14,588 nucleotides of DNA from Candidatus Zhuqueibacterota bacterium (GCA_003854995.1 RQOI01000254.1:1-14588); one strand, 5' to 3'; counted from the stretch's first letter, positions 1 through 7,196 are shown. Program-made: numbers and translations. The notes: generated from the sequence alone by a model not told the origin.

Positions 1-23
1 AAGACGCAAAAGATCAACTTGGC

Positions 24-38
24 GCGGCCTTTGGCCGC
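24..38. repeat. Perfect 6-bp hairpin with TTT loop
   Basis: GCGGCC (24-29) and GGCCGC (33-38) are exact reverse complements around a TTT loop. No T-run follows on either strand close enough for a standard intrinsic terminator, so the role is unknown. It lies 17 bases before the tandem 9-base repeat and may belong to the same intergenic element. Confidence 0.6.
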
Positions 39-53
39 AACCAAAAATATCCA

Positions 54-86
54 AACCACCGAGGGCACCGAGACCGCCGAGAAAAT
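54..86. repeat. Tandem 9-base repeat, left arm of inverted pair
   Basis: Three imperfect 9-base units lie head to tail: CCACCGAGG (56-64), GCACCGAGA (65-73) and CCGCCGAGA (74-82), followed by an A-run. The pattern recurs in inverted orientation at 153-177. Similar 'CCACAGAGG/CACCGAG' 9-base tandems are known to me as dispersed intergenic repeats in several bacterial phyla. That link is from memory. Confidence 0.7.
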
Positions 87-152
87 AGATGAAAAAAAAC
101 TAAAGTTTATCACATTCACTCTCAGCACCATTGTGGAAAAAAAGAACGTCTG

Positions 153-177
153 TTTTTCCTCAGCGTTCTCGGTGGTT
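153..177. repeat. Inverted partner of the 9-base repeat
   Basis: Read on the minus strand from 177 the sequence is AACCACCGAGA, then ACGCTGAGG, then AAAAA. It copies the left arm at 54-86, beginning with the same ten bases, with two 9-base units instead of three. The two arms enclose about 66 bases of AT-rich spacer, giving a MITE-like or REP-like architecture without any coding capacity. Confidence 0.65.
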
Positions 178-279
178 ATATTATTTATCTTCTAGGCTCA
201 ATAACTTTTAATGTTACGCTTTTGTCATCGTGGCTACCCGCAGTTGACCTTTCACTGCCGGACGCCTTGGCAAATTTCC

Positions 280-1413
280 TTAAAAGATAAGATATTTGTC
301 GTGCTGTATGATCGTCTCTCTTGTCGCATCTTTGCTGATCAGATCGAGGTTGGAGACGCTGATTCGACGCTGGATCTTGGGTGAATAGATGTAATCGATG
401 TGGACGACGGTTTTCGGTGATGAGAACCTGGCAGCCCCGGTGACGCCACCAAAGTGATCACTTCGGCCAAAAGCGATGTGAAAGGCAAGCTTCTCGTCCA
501 GCAAGATTTCACCGATGGGTTCGAGGCCAAAATCAGCCAGAATGCCAAAGCCAAGCTCGGCCATGTTGCCATAGGCTGGTTCGCGACGGAGATAGTCCGC
601 CTGTTCCCTGCTCTTTACGCCATCTGTCAGCACGCCAACAGCGTTGTTCGCTTGAATCTTGAACAACACTATTTCATCATCAAACTGAACCGGCAGAACG
701 CCCTGCGTCTGACTCGGCTCGCCCTTCTCGCCCTCATATGGGACGATAAAAGTTTCACCACTTGGCAGGTTCCCGGCCGTGCCGGGATCAGGGAAACGGC
801 CACTGCTGGCATGCCCGGGTCGAAAGCGCAAGTCAAAATAGGTATGGCACTCCTTGTCATCCGCGCGGAAAAAGACATCAGCGCCAACGGCCGCATCCAG
901 TTTTTGTTTCATCAGCTGGCATCGTTCGTTCACCAGGCCGTAATCGATGCGCAATGCCGGCATCATATTCAAGGCAAAACCCGGCATGGTAGCGGCGCGA
1001 AAACCGTATTTTTTAGCGTTTAATTTCATCGGTGCTGTCGCTGAGTATTGCGTCGGGGCGAGAAAAAGCTGATGTGAGGTAAAAATCTCCGCAAAAGTAA
1101 CTTTGGCAGAGAGGCTCGTACTCAGGTCAGGGATCGCTGAGACGGCATGGCCATACTCAGGAAGATCGGCGTTATTCATTCCCACGCTGGGGTAAGCCAC
1201 CAGGCTGACGTCCGACAAACCGAGCTCGGACAGACCGCTCTGCAGTTCACAGAACCACTCATAAGCAAGCTGTCGACGGGCAGCCCAGCTTGATTTATCC
1301 TCTTGCGGTGAATTCGGGACATCAACGATAATGGCCAGTTTATTGTCCTGTGGCAGCTGCGGAAAAACCGCCTTCACCAGTTGAATGAGCTCATCCTTTG
1401 ACAGCTTTTGCAT
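280..1413 (-). CDS. M29-family (aminopeptidase T/NicX fold) metalloprotein
   Basis: This 377-residue protein resembles family M29 aminopeptidases (AmpS/AmpT), cytosolic enzymes with two metal ions. The usual ligands can be placed: Glu220 in NLPSGE, Glu286 in AELGFG, His312 in FHIAFG, and His338 and Asp340 in VHID. The 66-residue gap between the two Glu matches the family as I remember it. The catalytic Tyr expected seven residues after the first His is Asp319 here, so peptidase activity is uncertain. The mononuclear-iron dioxygenase NicX shares this fold, and another hydrolytic or oxygenase role is possible. I chose ATG at 1413 because AGGTG sits 5 bases upstream. The longer in-frame TTG at 1473 falls in the T-run of the hppA terminator. 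The gene lies downstream of hppA on the same strand but behind that terminator, so it probably has its own promoter. The substrate is unknown. Confidence 0.75.
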   Translation of the reverse strand: MQKLSKDELIQLVKAVFPQLPQDNKLAIIVDVPNSPQEDKSSWAARRQLAYEWFCELQSGLSELGLSDVSLVAYPSVGMNNADLPEYGHAVSAIPDLSTSLSAKVTFAEIFTSHQLFLAPTQYSATAPMKLNAKKYGFRAATMPGFALNMMPALRIDYGLVNERCQLMKQKLDAAVGADVFFRADDKECHTYFDLRFRPGHASSGRFPDPGTAGNLPSGETFIVPYEGEKGEPSQTQGVLPVQFDDEIVLFKIQANNAVGVLTDGVKSREQADYLRREPAYGNMAELGFGILADFGLEPIGEILLDEKLAFHIAFGRSDHFGGVTGAARFSSPKTVVHIDYIYSPKIQRRISVSNLDLISKDATRETIIQHDKYLIF

Positions 1414-1426
1414 GGATTCACCTACG

Positions 1427-1450
1427 TGATTTGAACGTGAATGATTTGAA
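1427..1450 (-). repeat. Two direct 9-base repeats before the M29-like gene
   Basis: TTCAAATCA (minus strand) occurs twice with a 15-base period, at 1442-1450 and 1427-1435, between the hppA terminator and the start codon. The position fits an operator or activator site, but nothing identifies a regulator. Chance is possible at this length. Confidence 0.3.
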
Positions 1451-1471
1451 GAAGAGGAGATGCGACGAGAC

Positions 1472-1501
1472 AAAAAAGGGCGACCGGAAAACAGATCGCC
1501 C
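1472..1501 (-). terminator. Intrinsic terminator of hppA
   Basis: On the minus strand GGGCGA (1501-1496) pairs with TCGCCC (1483-1478). Two further inner pairs (T-G, C-G) are possible around an 8-base loop, and a run of six T (1477-1472) follows directly. It begins 26 bases past the hppA stop. This is the best terminator in the window and separates hppA from the M29-like gene. Confidence 0.85.
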
Positions 1502-1526
1502 TCTATAAAGTCGCTCTCTTCCGCCT

Positions 1527-3716
1527 TTACAGCAGCGACCAGGCGACGGTCAGACCGGCCATGACGATCGCGACCATGCTCATCAATTTGATGAGGATGT
1601 TCAAGCTTGGCCCGGAAGTGTCTTTGAAAGGATCGCCAACCGTATCGCCGGTCACCGCCGCTTTATGGGCGGGGGAGCCTTTGCCACCGTGGGCGCCGCC
1701 TTCGATATACTTCTTTGCATTATCCCAGGAACCACCGGCATTCGCCATGAAGACAGCGAGGACAAATCCGGAAGCCAGAGCGCCGGTGAGCAGTCCCATG
1801 ACGCCGGCCACGCCAAGGAGTAATCCGACAATGACCGGCGCGGCGATGGCCAACAATGACGGAACCAGCATTTCGCGCTGGGCGCCTTTTGTGGAGATGG
1901 CCACACAGGCGGCGTAATCGGGTGTCGTTTCACCTTCCATGATGCCCTTGATTTCGCGGAACTGACGGCGAACTTCTTCGACCATGGACTGAGCCGCGCG
2001 ACCAACAGCCTGCATGGTCAGACCACAAAACATGAACGCCATCATCGAACCGATGAACATGCCGAGCAGGACCTTGGGATTCATCAGCGTGACATTGAAA
2101 TATTCCATAAAATGGGTGATCTGCGCTTTTGATACGTCAATGCCCATGGCGTTTGTGAAGGCAGCGGCTTTTTCCGGCAGACGAACCATACCGATTTTCA
2201 GCTCTTCGACATAAGAGGCAAGCAGTGCGAGCGCTGTCAAGGCGGCGGAGCCGATCGCAAATCCTTTTCCGGTGGCTGCAGTGGTGTTGCCAAGGGAGTC
2301 AAGCGCATCCGTGCGCTTGCGGACTTGTTCGCCCAGGCCGGCCATCTCGGCATTGCCGCCGGCATTGTCCGCAATGGGTCCATAGGCGTCAGTGGCCAGG
2401 GTGATGCCGAGGGTGGATAGCATACCGACAGCCGCAATGCCAATGCCGTATAAGCCAGTGGCATAATTCGTCATCTCGAAACCGGCAGAAGTCAAATAGG
2501 CTAAAAGAGTGCCGACGACGATCGTTAAAACTGGGAAAGCGGTGGAAAACATACCCATACCGATGCCGGCGATGATGACCGTCGCTGGGCCGGTTTCGGC
2601 GCTGTTGGCAATCTTTCGAGTCGGCTTGAAATCTGCCGACGTAAAGTATTCGGTCTCCTTGCCGATCAACCAGCCGGTGATCAAACCAATCACGATGGAG
2701 CCCCAGACGCCCCATACATTTGGCAAACCGAGCGCCCTGAGGATGACCCAGGAGAGAATGACGATCAACAGCGAAGATAAATTGACGCCTCTGCCCAGGG
2801 CGCTGAGAAGCTGTTTCTGCGACGCGTCTTCTTTCGTGCGCACAGCAAATATGCCAATGATGGACAACAATGTGCCGACAGCAGCGATGAGCATGGGCGC
2901 CAGCACAGCTTTCAGCTGCAGTGATCCCTCGTGCATGAAGGCGGCAGCACCTAGCGCTGCGGTCGCCAGTATTGAACCGGCATAGGACTCATAGAGGTCA
3001 GCGCCCATGCCGGCGACATCGCCGACATTATCGCCGACGTTATCGGCAATGGTCGCAGGATTACGCGGATCATCTTCCGGGATACCGGCTTCCACTTTGC
3101 CGACGAGATCGGCGCCGACATCCGCCGCTTTGGTGTAGATGCCGCCGCCCACGCGAGCAAACAGCGCCTGCGTCGACGCTCCCATGCCAAAGGTCAACAT
3201 GGTTGTAGTGATCACGACAAGTTTATGGCCGGCATCAGCCTCAGGGATGGCAAAGTTCAACACGATGAACCAGAGGGCAATGTCAAGAAGCACCAGGCCG
3301 ACGACGACGAGACCCATGACAGCTCCGGACCGGAATGCGACCTGCAGACCTCGATTGAGGCTCTCACGCGCGGCATTGGCTGTGCGCGCGCCGGCATAGG
3401 TCGCGGTTTTCATGCCGAAGAAGCCGGCCAGACCCGAAAAGAAGCCGCCGGTCAGAAACGCAAACCAGACCCAGCCATTCTGAAAACCGGCCAACGCCAT
3501 CAGGGCGAACAGCGAGGTCAAGATGATAAAAATGATGATGACAACTTTGTACTGTTGTCGCAAATAGGCCATAGCGCCAACACGAACGTGCTGCGCGATT
3601 TCAGCCATTCGCTCTGTCCCTTCGCTCTCGCGCATCATTCTTTTGAAAAAGAACCAGGCGAAACTGAGCGCAAGCACGGAGGCAAGCGGTACAATCCAAA
3701 ATAGTGGGTTGAACAT
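1527..3716 (-). CDS. hppA: Membrane-bound K+-dependent pyrophosphatase
   Basis: This is an integral membrane pump of 729 residues, the normal family length with about 16 membrane helices. It couples PPi hydrolysis to Na+ and/or H+ export. The cytoplasmic PPi/Mg site is intact: a DVGADLVGKVE segment near residues 199-209, paired DNVGDNVGD aspartates near 225-233, and the C-terminal SWDNAKKYIE and TVGDPFKDTSGP motifs. In GNTTAATGKG (about 476-485), Ala480 and Gly483 occupy the positions that carry Lys and Thr in K+-independent enzymes, so K+ dependence is expected. The semi-conserved Glu of helix 6 is at 243, in DLYESYAG, the place seen in the Thermotoga maritima Na+-PPase. This favours Na+ transport but does not prove it. 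ATG at 3716 is preferred over GTG at 3719 because AAGGAG then sits 5 bases upstream. A strong promoter and terminator frame it as a single-gene transcript. Confidence 0.97.
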   Translation of the reverse strand: MFNPLFWIVPLASVLALSFAWFFFKRMMRESEGTERMAEIAQHVRVGAMAYLRQQYKVVIIIFIILTSLFALMALAGFQNGWVWFAFLTGGFFSGLAGFFGMKTATYAGARTANAARESLNRGLQVAFRSGAVMGLVVVGLVLLDIALWFIVLNFAIPEADAGHKLVVITTTMLTFGMGASTQALFARVGGGIYTKAADVGADLVGKVEAGIPEDDPRNPATIADNVGDNVGDVAGMGADLYESYAGSILATAALGAAAFMHEGSLQLKAVLAPMLIAAVGTLLSIIGIFAVRTKEDASQKQLLSALGRGVNLSSLLIVILSWVILRALGLPNVWGVWGSIVIGLITGWLIGKETEYFTSADFKPTRKIANSAETGPATVIIAGIGMGMFSTAFPVLTIVVGTLLAYLTSAGFEMTNYATGLYGIGIAAVGMLSTLGITLATDAYGPIADNAGGNAEMAGLGEQVRKRTDALDSLGNTTAATGKGFAIGSAALTALALLASYVEELKIGMVRLPEKAAAFTNAMGIDVSKAQITHFMEYFNVTLMNPKVLLGMFIGSMMAFMFCGLTMQAVGRAAQSMVEEVRRQFREIKGIMEGETTPDYAACVAISTKGAQREMLVPSLLAIAAPVIVGLLLGVAGVMGLLTGALASGFVLAVFMANAGGSWDNAKKYIEGGAHGGKGSPAHKAAVTGDTVGDPFKDTSGPSLNILIKLMSMVAIVMAGLTVAWSLL

Positions 3717-3805
3717 CACTTCTCCTTTTATTTATGTTTACCAGTGCATTACAAATCGCGTTTCATCATGGATGCTCGCTATTATGGATTCATTCGAGTT
3801 GAATG

Positions 3806-3841
3806 ATTGACAATATATTTAAATTATCAATGAATGTCAAT
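3806..3841. repeat. Inverted repeat ATTGACA / TGTCAAT in divergent promoter
   Basis: ATTGACA (3806-3812) and TGTCAAT (3835-3841) are exact inverted copies flanking 22 AT-rich bases. The right arm supplies the hppA -35 box and the left arm overlaps its -10. The plus-strand TTGACA has no good -10 at 16-18 bases. It could be an operator between divergent genes or a by-product of the -35 consensus. Confidence 0.4.
3812..3840 (-). promoter_or_regulatory. Sigma70-like promoter of hppA
   Basis: On the minus strand a perfect -35 TTGACA (3840-3835) is followed, after exactly 17 bases, by TATATT (3817-3812), one mismatch from consensus. Transcription would start near 3805 and give a leader of about 89 bases before the hppA ATG. 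Confidence 0.65.
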
Positions 3842-3857
3842 ATTTGCCTCTTGCATC

Positions 3858-3886
3858 TTGCGTTCGAAAGAGCAAAGAGTTATATT
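3858..3886 (+). promoter_or_regulatory. Weak candidate promoter of the aminotransferase
   Basis: TATATT (3881-3886) is a good -10. TTGCGT (3858-3863) at a 17-base distance matches only the first half of a -35 box. The start would be near 3893, leaving a leader of about 24 bases before ATG 3917. Confidence 0.35.
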
Positions 3887-3916
3887 TCATCAGTATAAAT
3901 GAGGATGAGGAGCGAA

Positions 3917-5056
3917 ATGATCTCACAACGATCGCGTGACATTCCACCCTTTCTCGTCATGGATGTCCTTGAGCGCGCCAAGGCGCTCGAAGCAGCAGGC
4001 CACCCTGTCATTCATATGGAAGTGGGCGAACCAGACTTTGCACCACCCGCCAAAGTGAAAGAGGCGGCCATCCATGCCCTGGAGCGCAGCGAGACGCACT
4101 ATACGCACAGCCTGGGCATTACGCCATTACGCTGCGCCGTCGCGGATCACTATAAAAGGCGCTACGGCGTAAAAATAGACGTGGAGCAAATCGTCATCAC
4201 ACAAGGCACTTCGCCGGCCCTGCTTCTGGTTCTGACCGCCCTGATGAATCCGGGTGATGAGATCATCCTGGCAAATCCGGGTTACGCATGCTATCCGAAT
4301 TTTGTCCGTTTCATCGGCGGCGTCGTTGTCGATGCGCCTGTCAACGCCCGGAGCGGCTTTGTCCTGAATGTGGATCAGGTTAAAAAATTAATTTCGGCAA
4401 AGACGAAAGCCATTCTCATCAACAGCCCGGCGAATCCGACCGGCGCGCTCATGCCGCCCGCCACTCTGCGAGAGCTGGCAGAGCTCGGGCAGATGATCAT
4501 CTCCGACGAAATATATCATGGCCTGGTCTATGGCGAAAAGGAACACTCGATCCTGGAATACACGGATCGCGCCTTTGTTCTGAACGGTTTTTCCAAGTAC
4601 TATGCGATGACCGGCTTCCGACTCGGCTATATCATTGCGCCGACAGGCTATACAAGAGCGATACAAAAAACACAACAGAATCTGTTCATTTGCGCCTGTT
4701 CGATCGCCCAATGGGCGGGTGTGTCAGCATTGAATGACCACCATCCAGAGCTCGACGAGATGGTGAAAACATATGACGCCAGACGCCGTTATCTGCTGGA
4801 GCAACTGCCCAGACTGGGTTTTCAAATCGCCTACGAACCCAAAGGAGCGTTTTATATCCTGGCAGATGCGAGACATCTGGACTCGAATTCGCATCATCTC
4901 GCTTTTGATATTCTGGAAAAGGCGCACGTGGCGCTTGATCCCGGCATCGATTTTGGCAGTAACGCCGAAGGATTTTTACGTTTTTCCTATGCGAATTCGC
5001 TTGACAACATAAAGACGGGAATAGAGCGACTCTCTCGCTACATCCATTCTCTGTAA
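3917..5056 (+). CDS. PLP-dependent class I/II aminotransferase
   Basis: This is a cytosolic fold-type I aminotransferase of 379 residues, the usual length. It moves an amino group between an amino acid and a 2-oxo acid. Visible landmarks in order are EVGEPDF near the N-terminus, NPANPTG-like NSPANPTG for the cofactor-binding Asn, DEIYHG with Asp197 and Tyr200, and FSKYYAMTGFRLGY with the PLP Schiff-base Lys227. Near the end RFSYANS carries the carboxylate-binding Arg355. All key residues are present. The substrate (aspartate, alanine, aromatic or other) cannot be read from these motifs. ATG 3917 is chosen over ATG 3899 because GAGGAG (3907-3912) lies 4 bases upstream, while 3899 has no ribosome site. 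The gene stands alone, divergent from hppA and convergent with the AMP nucleosidase. Confidence 0.93.
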   Translation: MISQRSRDIPPFLVMDVLERAKALEAAGHPVIHMEVGEPDFAPPAKVKEAAIHALERSETHYTHSLGITPLRCAVADHYKRRYGVKIDVEQIVITQGTSPALLLVLTALMNPGDEIILANPGYACYPNFVRFIGGVVVDAPVNARSGFVLNVDQVKKLISAKTKAILINSPANPTGALMPPATLRELAELGQMIISDEIYHGLVYGEKEHSILEYTDRAFVLNGFSKYYAMTGFRLGYIIAPTGYTRAIQKTQQNLFICACSIAQWAGVSALNDHHPELDEMVKTYDARRRYLLEQLPRLGFQIAYEPKGAFYILADARHLDSNSHHLAFDILEKAHVALDPGIDFGSNAEGFLRFSYANSLDNIKTGIERLSRYIHSL

Positions 5057-5074
5057 AGCTGAGAGATCAGCTTT
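5055..5074 (+). terminator. GAGA-loop hairpin between convergent genes
   Basis: AAAGCTGA (5055-5062) and TCAGCTTT (5067-5074) form a perfect 8-bp stem closed by a GAGA (GNRA) tetraloop. The left arm overlaps the aminotransferase stop codon (5054-5056). The T-run on the plus strand is only three bases, so it is a weak terminator or a stabilising 3' hairpin. It could serve both convergent transcripts. Confidence 0.5.
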
Positions 5075-5093
5075 GTAAAAATTTGCCGCATTG

Positions 5094-5930
5094 CTACCAA
5101 CGATAATGTCTGATGTGCTCGCCTTTATTTTGAATTTCCGTGATGGCCTTTATGCCAATATGGATATGCTGTTCAGTGAACGACGCAAACACTGCATTGG
5201 CCGACGCTTTTGTCTTTATCCCTTCTCTTCGCAATGGCAGATCGGACACGAGCAATAGCGCGCCAATCGGCACTTTGCTGACAAATCCAACGGAGAACAA
5301 GGCAGCCGACTCCATCTCGATGGCAATGGCGCGTTCTTCATAAAGCTTTCTTCGAAAGGCTTCATCAAATTCCCAAAATCGATAGTCCGTCGTATGGACG
5401 ACGCCGGTGCGATAATCCAGACCTTCCTCCACCAGCATCTGGCTGACGAATTTCTGAATTTTAAAGGTGGGCAAAGACGGCACCTGCGGCGGAATGAAAT
5501 GATGCGACACCCCTTCATCGCGAATGGCGGCCATCGGAAGGATGAAATCACCGACCACCAGCGACTCATGCAATCCTCCGCACATGCCGAGGAACAGCAC
5601 CGCCTGCGGCTCGACGACGCTCAACAGCTCAATCACCAGCGCGGCGGTGGGGGCTCCGATCTTAAAGTCAACCATGGTCACGTGGCATTCCGGACAATGC
5701 GCGGCTGACCAGGCCGAGCCAGTGTGCTTTGTACTCTGATATCGCTGCGCAAACAGATCCAGATACTTGTCGAAATTGGTCAACAGGATATACTGTTGAA
5801 AGTCTGCAATGGACGATCCTGTATAGCGCTCCAGCATCTCACGGGCAATCTTTTTTTTATCCTGGTTATGGTAGATGAGCTTGTTGCGCAGCTCTCGATA
5901 CATCAGGGCATCTGGATTATCCTTCATCAT
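5094..5930 (-). CDS. amn: AMP nucleosidase, short form
   Basis: It cleaves AMP to adenine and ribose 5-phosphate in the cytosol (nucleoside phosphorylase/UDP phosphorylase fold). The protein has 278 residues. It matches the short Amn-like group rather than the 480-residue E. coli enzyme, which has an extra N-terminal domain. Motifs seen are VTMVDFKIGAPTAAL (about 84-98), LFLGMCGGL (about 112-120), GDFILPMAAIRDEGVSHHF (about 127-145), IEMESAALF (204-212) with the ribose-binding Met/Glu, and LLVSDLP with the probable catalytic Asp230. The start ATG at 5930 has AGGA about 7 bases upstream; the next codon is also ATG. The start lies 9 bases past the radical SAM stop, so the two genes are surely co-transcribed. 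A plain nucleoside phosphorylase is the alternative, but the GVSHHF..P..PSLP segment favours Amn. Confidence 0.88.
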   Translation of the reverse strand: MMKDNPDALMYRELRNKLIYHNQDKKKIAREMLERYTGSSIADFQQYILLTNFDKYLDLFAQRYQSTKHTGSAWSAAHCPECHVTMVDFKIGAPTAALVIELLSVVEPQAVLFLGMCGGLHESLVVGDFILPMAAIRDEGVSHHFIPPQVPSLPTFKIQKFVSQMLVEEGLDYRTGVVHTTDYRFWEFDEAFRRKLYEERAIAIEMESAALFSVGFVSKVPIGALLLVSDLPLRREGIKTKASANAVFASFTEQHIHIGIKAITEIQNKGEHIRHYRW

Positions 5931-5939
5931 GCGTCTTTC

Positions 5940-6989
5940 CTACTTGAACAAGCCGACGCCGTAATTGCAATTTCTGCACATTTCGATCGAATTCCGATCG
6001 CGCAGCATTCGGCGACGAAAATTGTTATATTTCTTGTCTTTCCATATCTCAGCAAAACGTTCGCCACTGGCCAAACGACCCATCGCATAGTCGCCATTCT
6101 TGTCAAAACAACAGGGGACGATCTGTCCGTCCCAGTCGATGAGCGTCGTCATCCACAGTCGAGGGCAGGCGCCCCGGCCGCGCTTGACCTCAAAGGCGTC
6201 TTTTGTCAATTGATAGCGACGATATTTTTCGTTCAGCGGCAGCCAGGCTTTGGCCTCATCCAAAGTGAGCACTTGCGCCGTCTTGATGAGCAGGCGATCG
6301 ACCCCCAGTTCTCTGGCCAGTTGTTTCACCGCCGCAAGTTCATGTTCATTCTGTTTCATCACCAAAAATTGCAGAAAGAGATAGGGAACTTGCGTGGCAG
6401 CCCTCTTCTTCGCATCAACCAGATTGCGAATCCCCTGCAGCACTGTATCGAGCTGGCCGCGTACACGATAGTGCGCATAGGTCTCCTGCGTCGCGCCGTC
6501 CAGCGAAATGATCATGCTGTCGAGCTTGCTCTGCACAACCCTGTCCGCCATCTCCGGCGTAAAAAAATGACCGTTTGTACTGGTGGTGACATAGAGGCCT
6601 TTGGATTTTGCGTACGCGACCATATCATTGAATTGACTGTGCAAATAGGGCTCACCCTGATGATATAGGGTGAGGTAAATGATCTTGTCTGCCACCTGGT
6701 CGACAACTTGGCGAAATTGGCTTACATCCAAGCGACCTGGCGGCCGCTTCATCATCCCGCTGCCCGTGACACAGAGCGGGCAACGTAAATTGCACATGTT
6801 CGTCGGTTCGATATTGACGATTGGCGGATAGCCCCAGACAACCGTTTTGTGAGTGACCGCCGAGATGACAAAAGAGAGCGCATTCACAAAGGCGTTCCAG
6901 ACCCTCCTGGCGGTCAGAGAGGCCAAGACCCGATTGATCGCGACCTCCCTGGCCACACCCGGCCCGATTTTATCCCATAGTTTCTTCAT
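5940..6989 (-). CDS. Radical SAM protein with SPASM-like domain
   Basis: This 349-residue protein should use a [4Fe-4S] cluster to cleave S-adenosylmethionine. Cys66, Cys70 and Cys73 form the CxxxCxxC motif in NMCNLRCPLC. YHQGEPYLH (near 109-117) and SLDGATQETY (near 162-171) are the SAM-binding and barrel motifs. The C-terminus has a reduced SPASM pattern: Cys275, Cys293/Cys294 in GQIVPCC, and Cys338 and Cys341 in CRNC. That is enough for an auxiliary cluster but fewer cysteines than the full seven-Cys motif. The first 50 residues are a basic, partly hydrophobic extension that may contact the membrane. ATG 6989 has only a distant AGGTGA, and an in-frame stop lies shortly upstream. It is first in a two-gene unit with the AMP nucleosidase. 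Relatives modify peptides, sugars or tRNA-like substrates, and nothing here identifies which. Confidence 0.88.
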   Translation of the reverse strand: MKKLWDKIGPGVAREVAINRVLASLTARRVWNAFVNALSFVISAVTHKTVVWGYPPIVNIEPTNMCNLRCPLCVTGSGMMKRPPGRLDVSQFRQVVDQVADKIIYLTLYHQGEPYLHSQFNDMVAYAKSKGLYVTTSTNGHFFTPEMADRVVQSKLDSMIISLDGATQETYAHYRVRGQLDTVLQGIRNLVDAKKRAATQVPYLFLQFLVMKQNEHELAAVKQLARELGVDRLLIKTAQVLTLDEAKAWLPLNEKYRRYQLTKDAFEVKRGRGACPRLWMTTLIDWDGQIVPCCFDKNGDYAMGRLASGERFAEIWKDKKYNNFRRRMLRDRNSIEMCRNCNYGVGLFK

Positions 6990-7060
6990 CGCGATAGTTC
7001 TTCACCTGGCTGATCGATGGCGCATCTATCCCATATTCGCCCATGCATGACACGCGTGCC

Positions 7061-7089
7061 AATATATCAAATTGCATTTTTGAAAACAA
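7061..7089 (-). promoter_or_regulatory. Promoter of the radical SAM-amn unit
   Basis: On the minus strand TTGTTT (7089-7084), a 17-base spacer and TATATT (7066-7061) match a sigma70-type promoter. The -10 is identical to that of hppA. The start would be near 7054, about 65 bases before ATG 6989. Confidence 0.5.
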
Positions 7090-7142
7090 ATGATTAATCC
7101 GCACAGCATCGAGAACGCGCGCCGTCTGGCCAACTTTTCCTT

Positions 7143-7186
7143 GCAAAAGTCGCAAAACAGTGCGATTTTATCCCGTCGAGTTTTGC
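7143..7186. repeat. GCAAAA repeats in the nagA leader
   Basis: GCAAAA occurs at 7143-7148 and 7152-7157, nine bases apart, and its inverse TTTTGC at 7181-7186, just before the ribosome site. It could be an operator or a leader hairpin. The units are short, so chance is a real possibility. Confidence 0.25.
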
Positions 7187-7196
7187 GGAGGTTAGA

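Larger units (their letters stand above)
1..279. other. Repeat-rich intergenic stretch at left edge
   Basis: No convincing gene lies here. The stretch holds a perfect hairpin (24-38), a tandem 9-base repeat (56-82) and an inverted copy of that repeat (158-175), followed by AT-rich sequence to the stop codon at 280. Frame 3 on the plus strand is open from the edge to a stop near base 92. Its translation across the repeat (NHRGHRDRRE-like) is what such repeats give when read as protein. I therefore treat it as non-coding, though a C-terminal tail of an upstream gene cannot be excluded. Confidence 0.5.

Noticed and set aside
56..82. Short tandem repeats as a CRISPR array
   Set aside because: The units are 9 bases, contiguous and without spacers, and no cas gene is present.
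454..1023. A 189-codon plus-strand open frame opposite the M29-like gene
   Set aside because: It is antisense to conserved metal-ligand motifs and has no ribosome site or recognisable domain.
1413..1473. TTG start at 1473 for the M29-like gene
   Set aside because: The codon sits in the T-run of the hppA terminator, has no ribosome site, and would add 20 Ser/Arg/His-rich residues foreign to the family.
5724..6668. A 314-codon open frame on the plus strand opposite the radical SAM and amn genes
   Set aside because: It lies entirely antisense to two genes with clear family motifs, shows no recognisable domain, and spans their junction. It is a shadow of the opposite strand.
6970..7155. A 61-codon minus-strand frame just upstream of the radical SAM gene as a RiPP precursor
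   Set aside because: No ribosome site precedes any of its ATGs, it overlaps the radical SAM start out of frame, much of it lies upstream of the predicted transcription start, and no leader/core or repeated residue pattern is visible.
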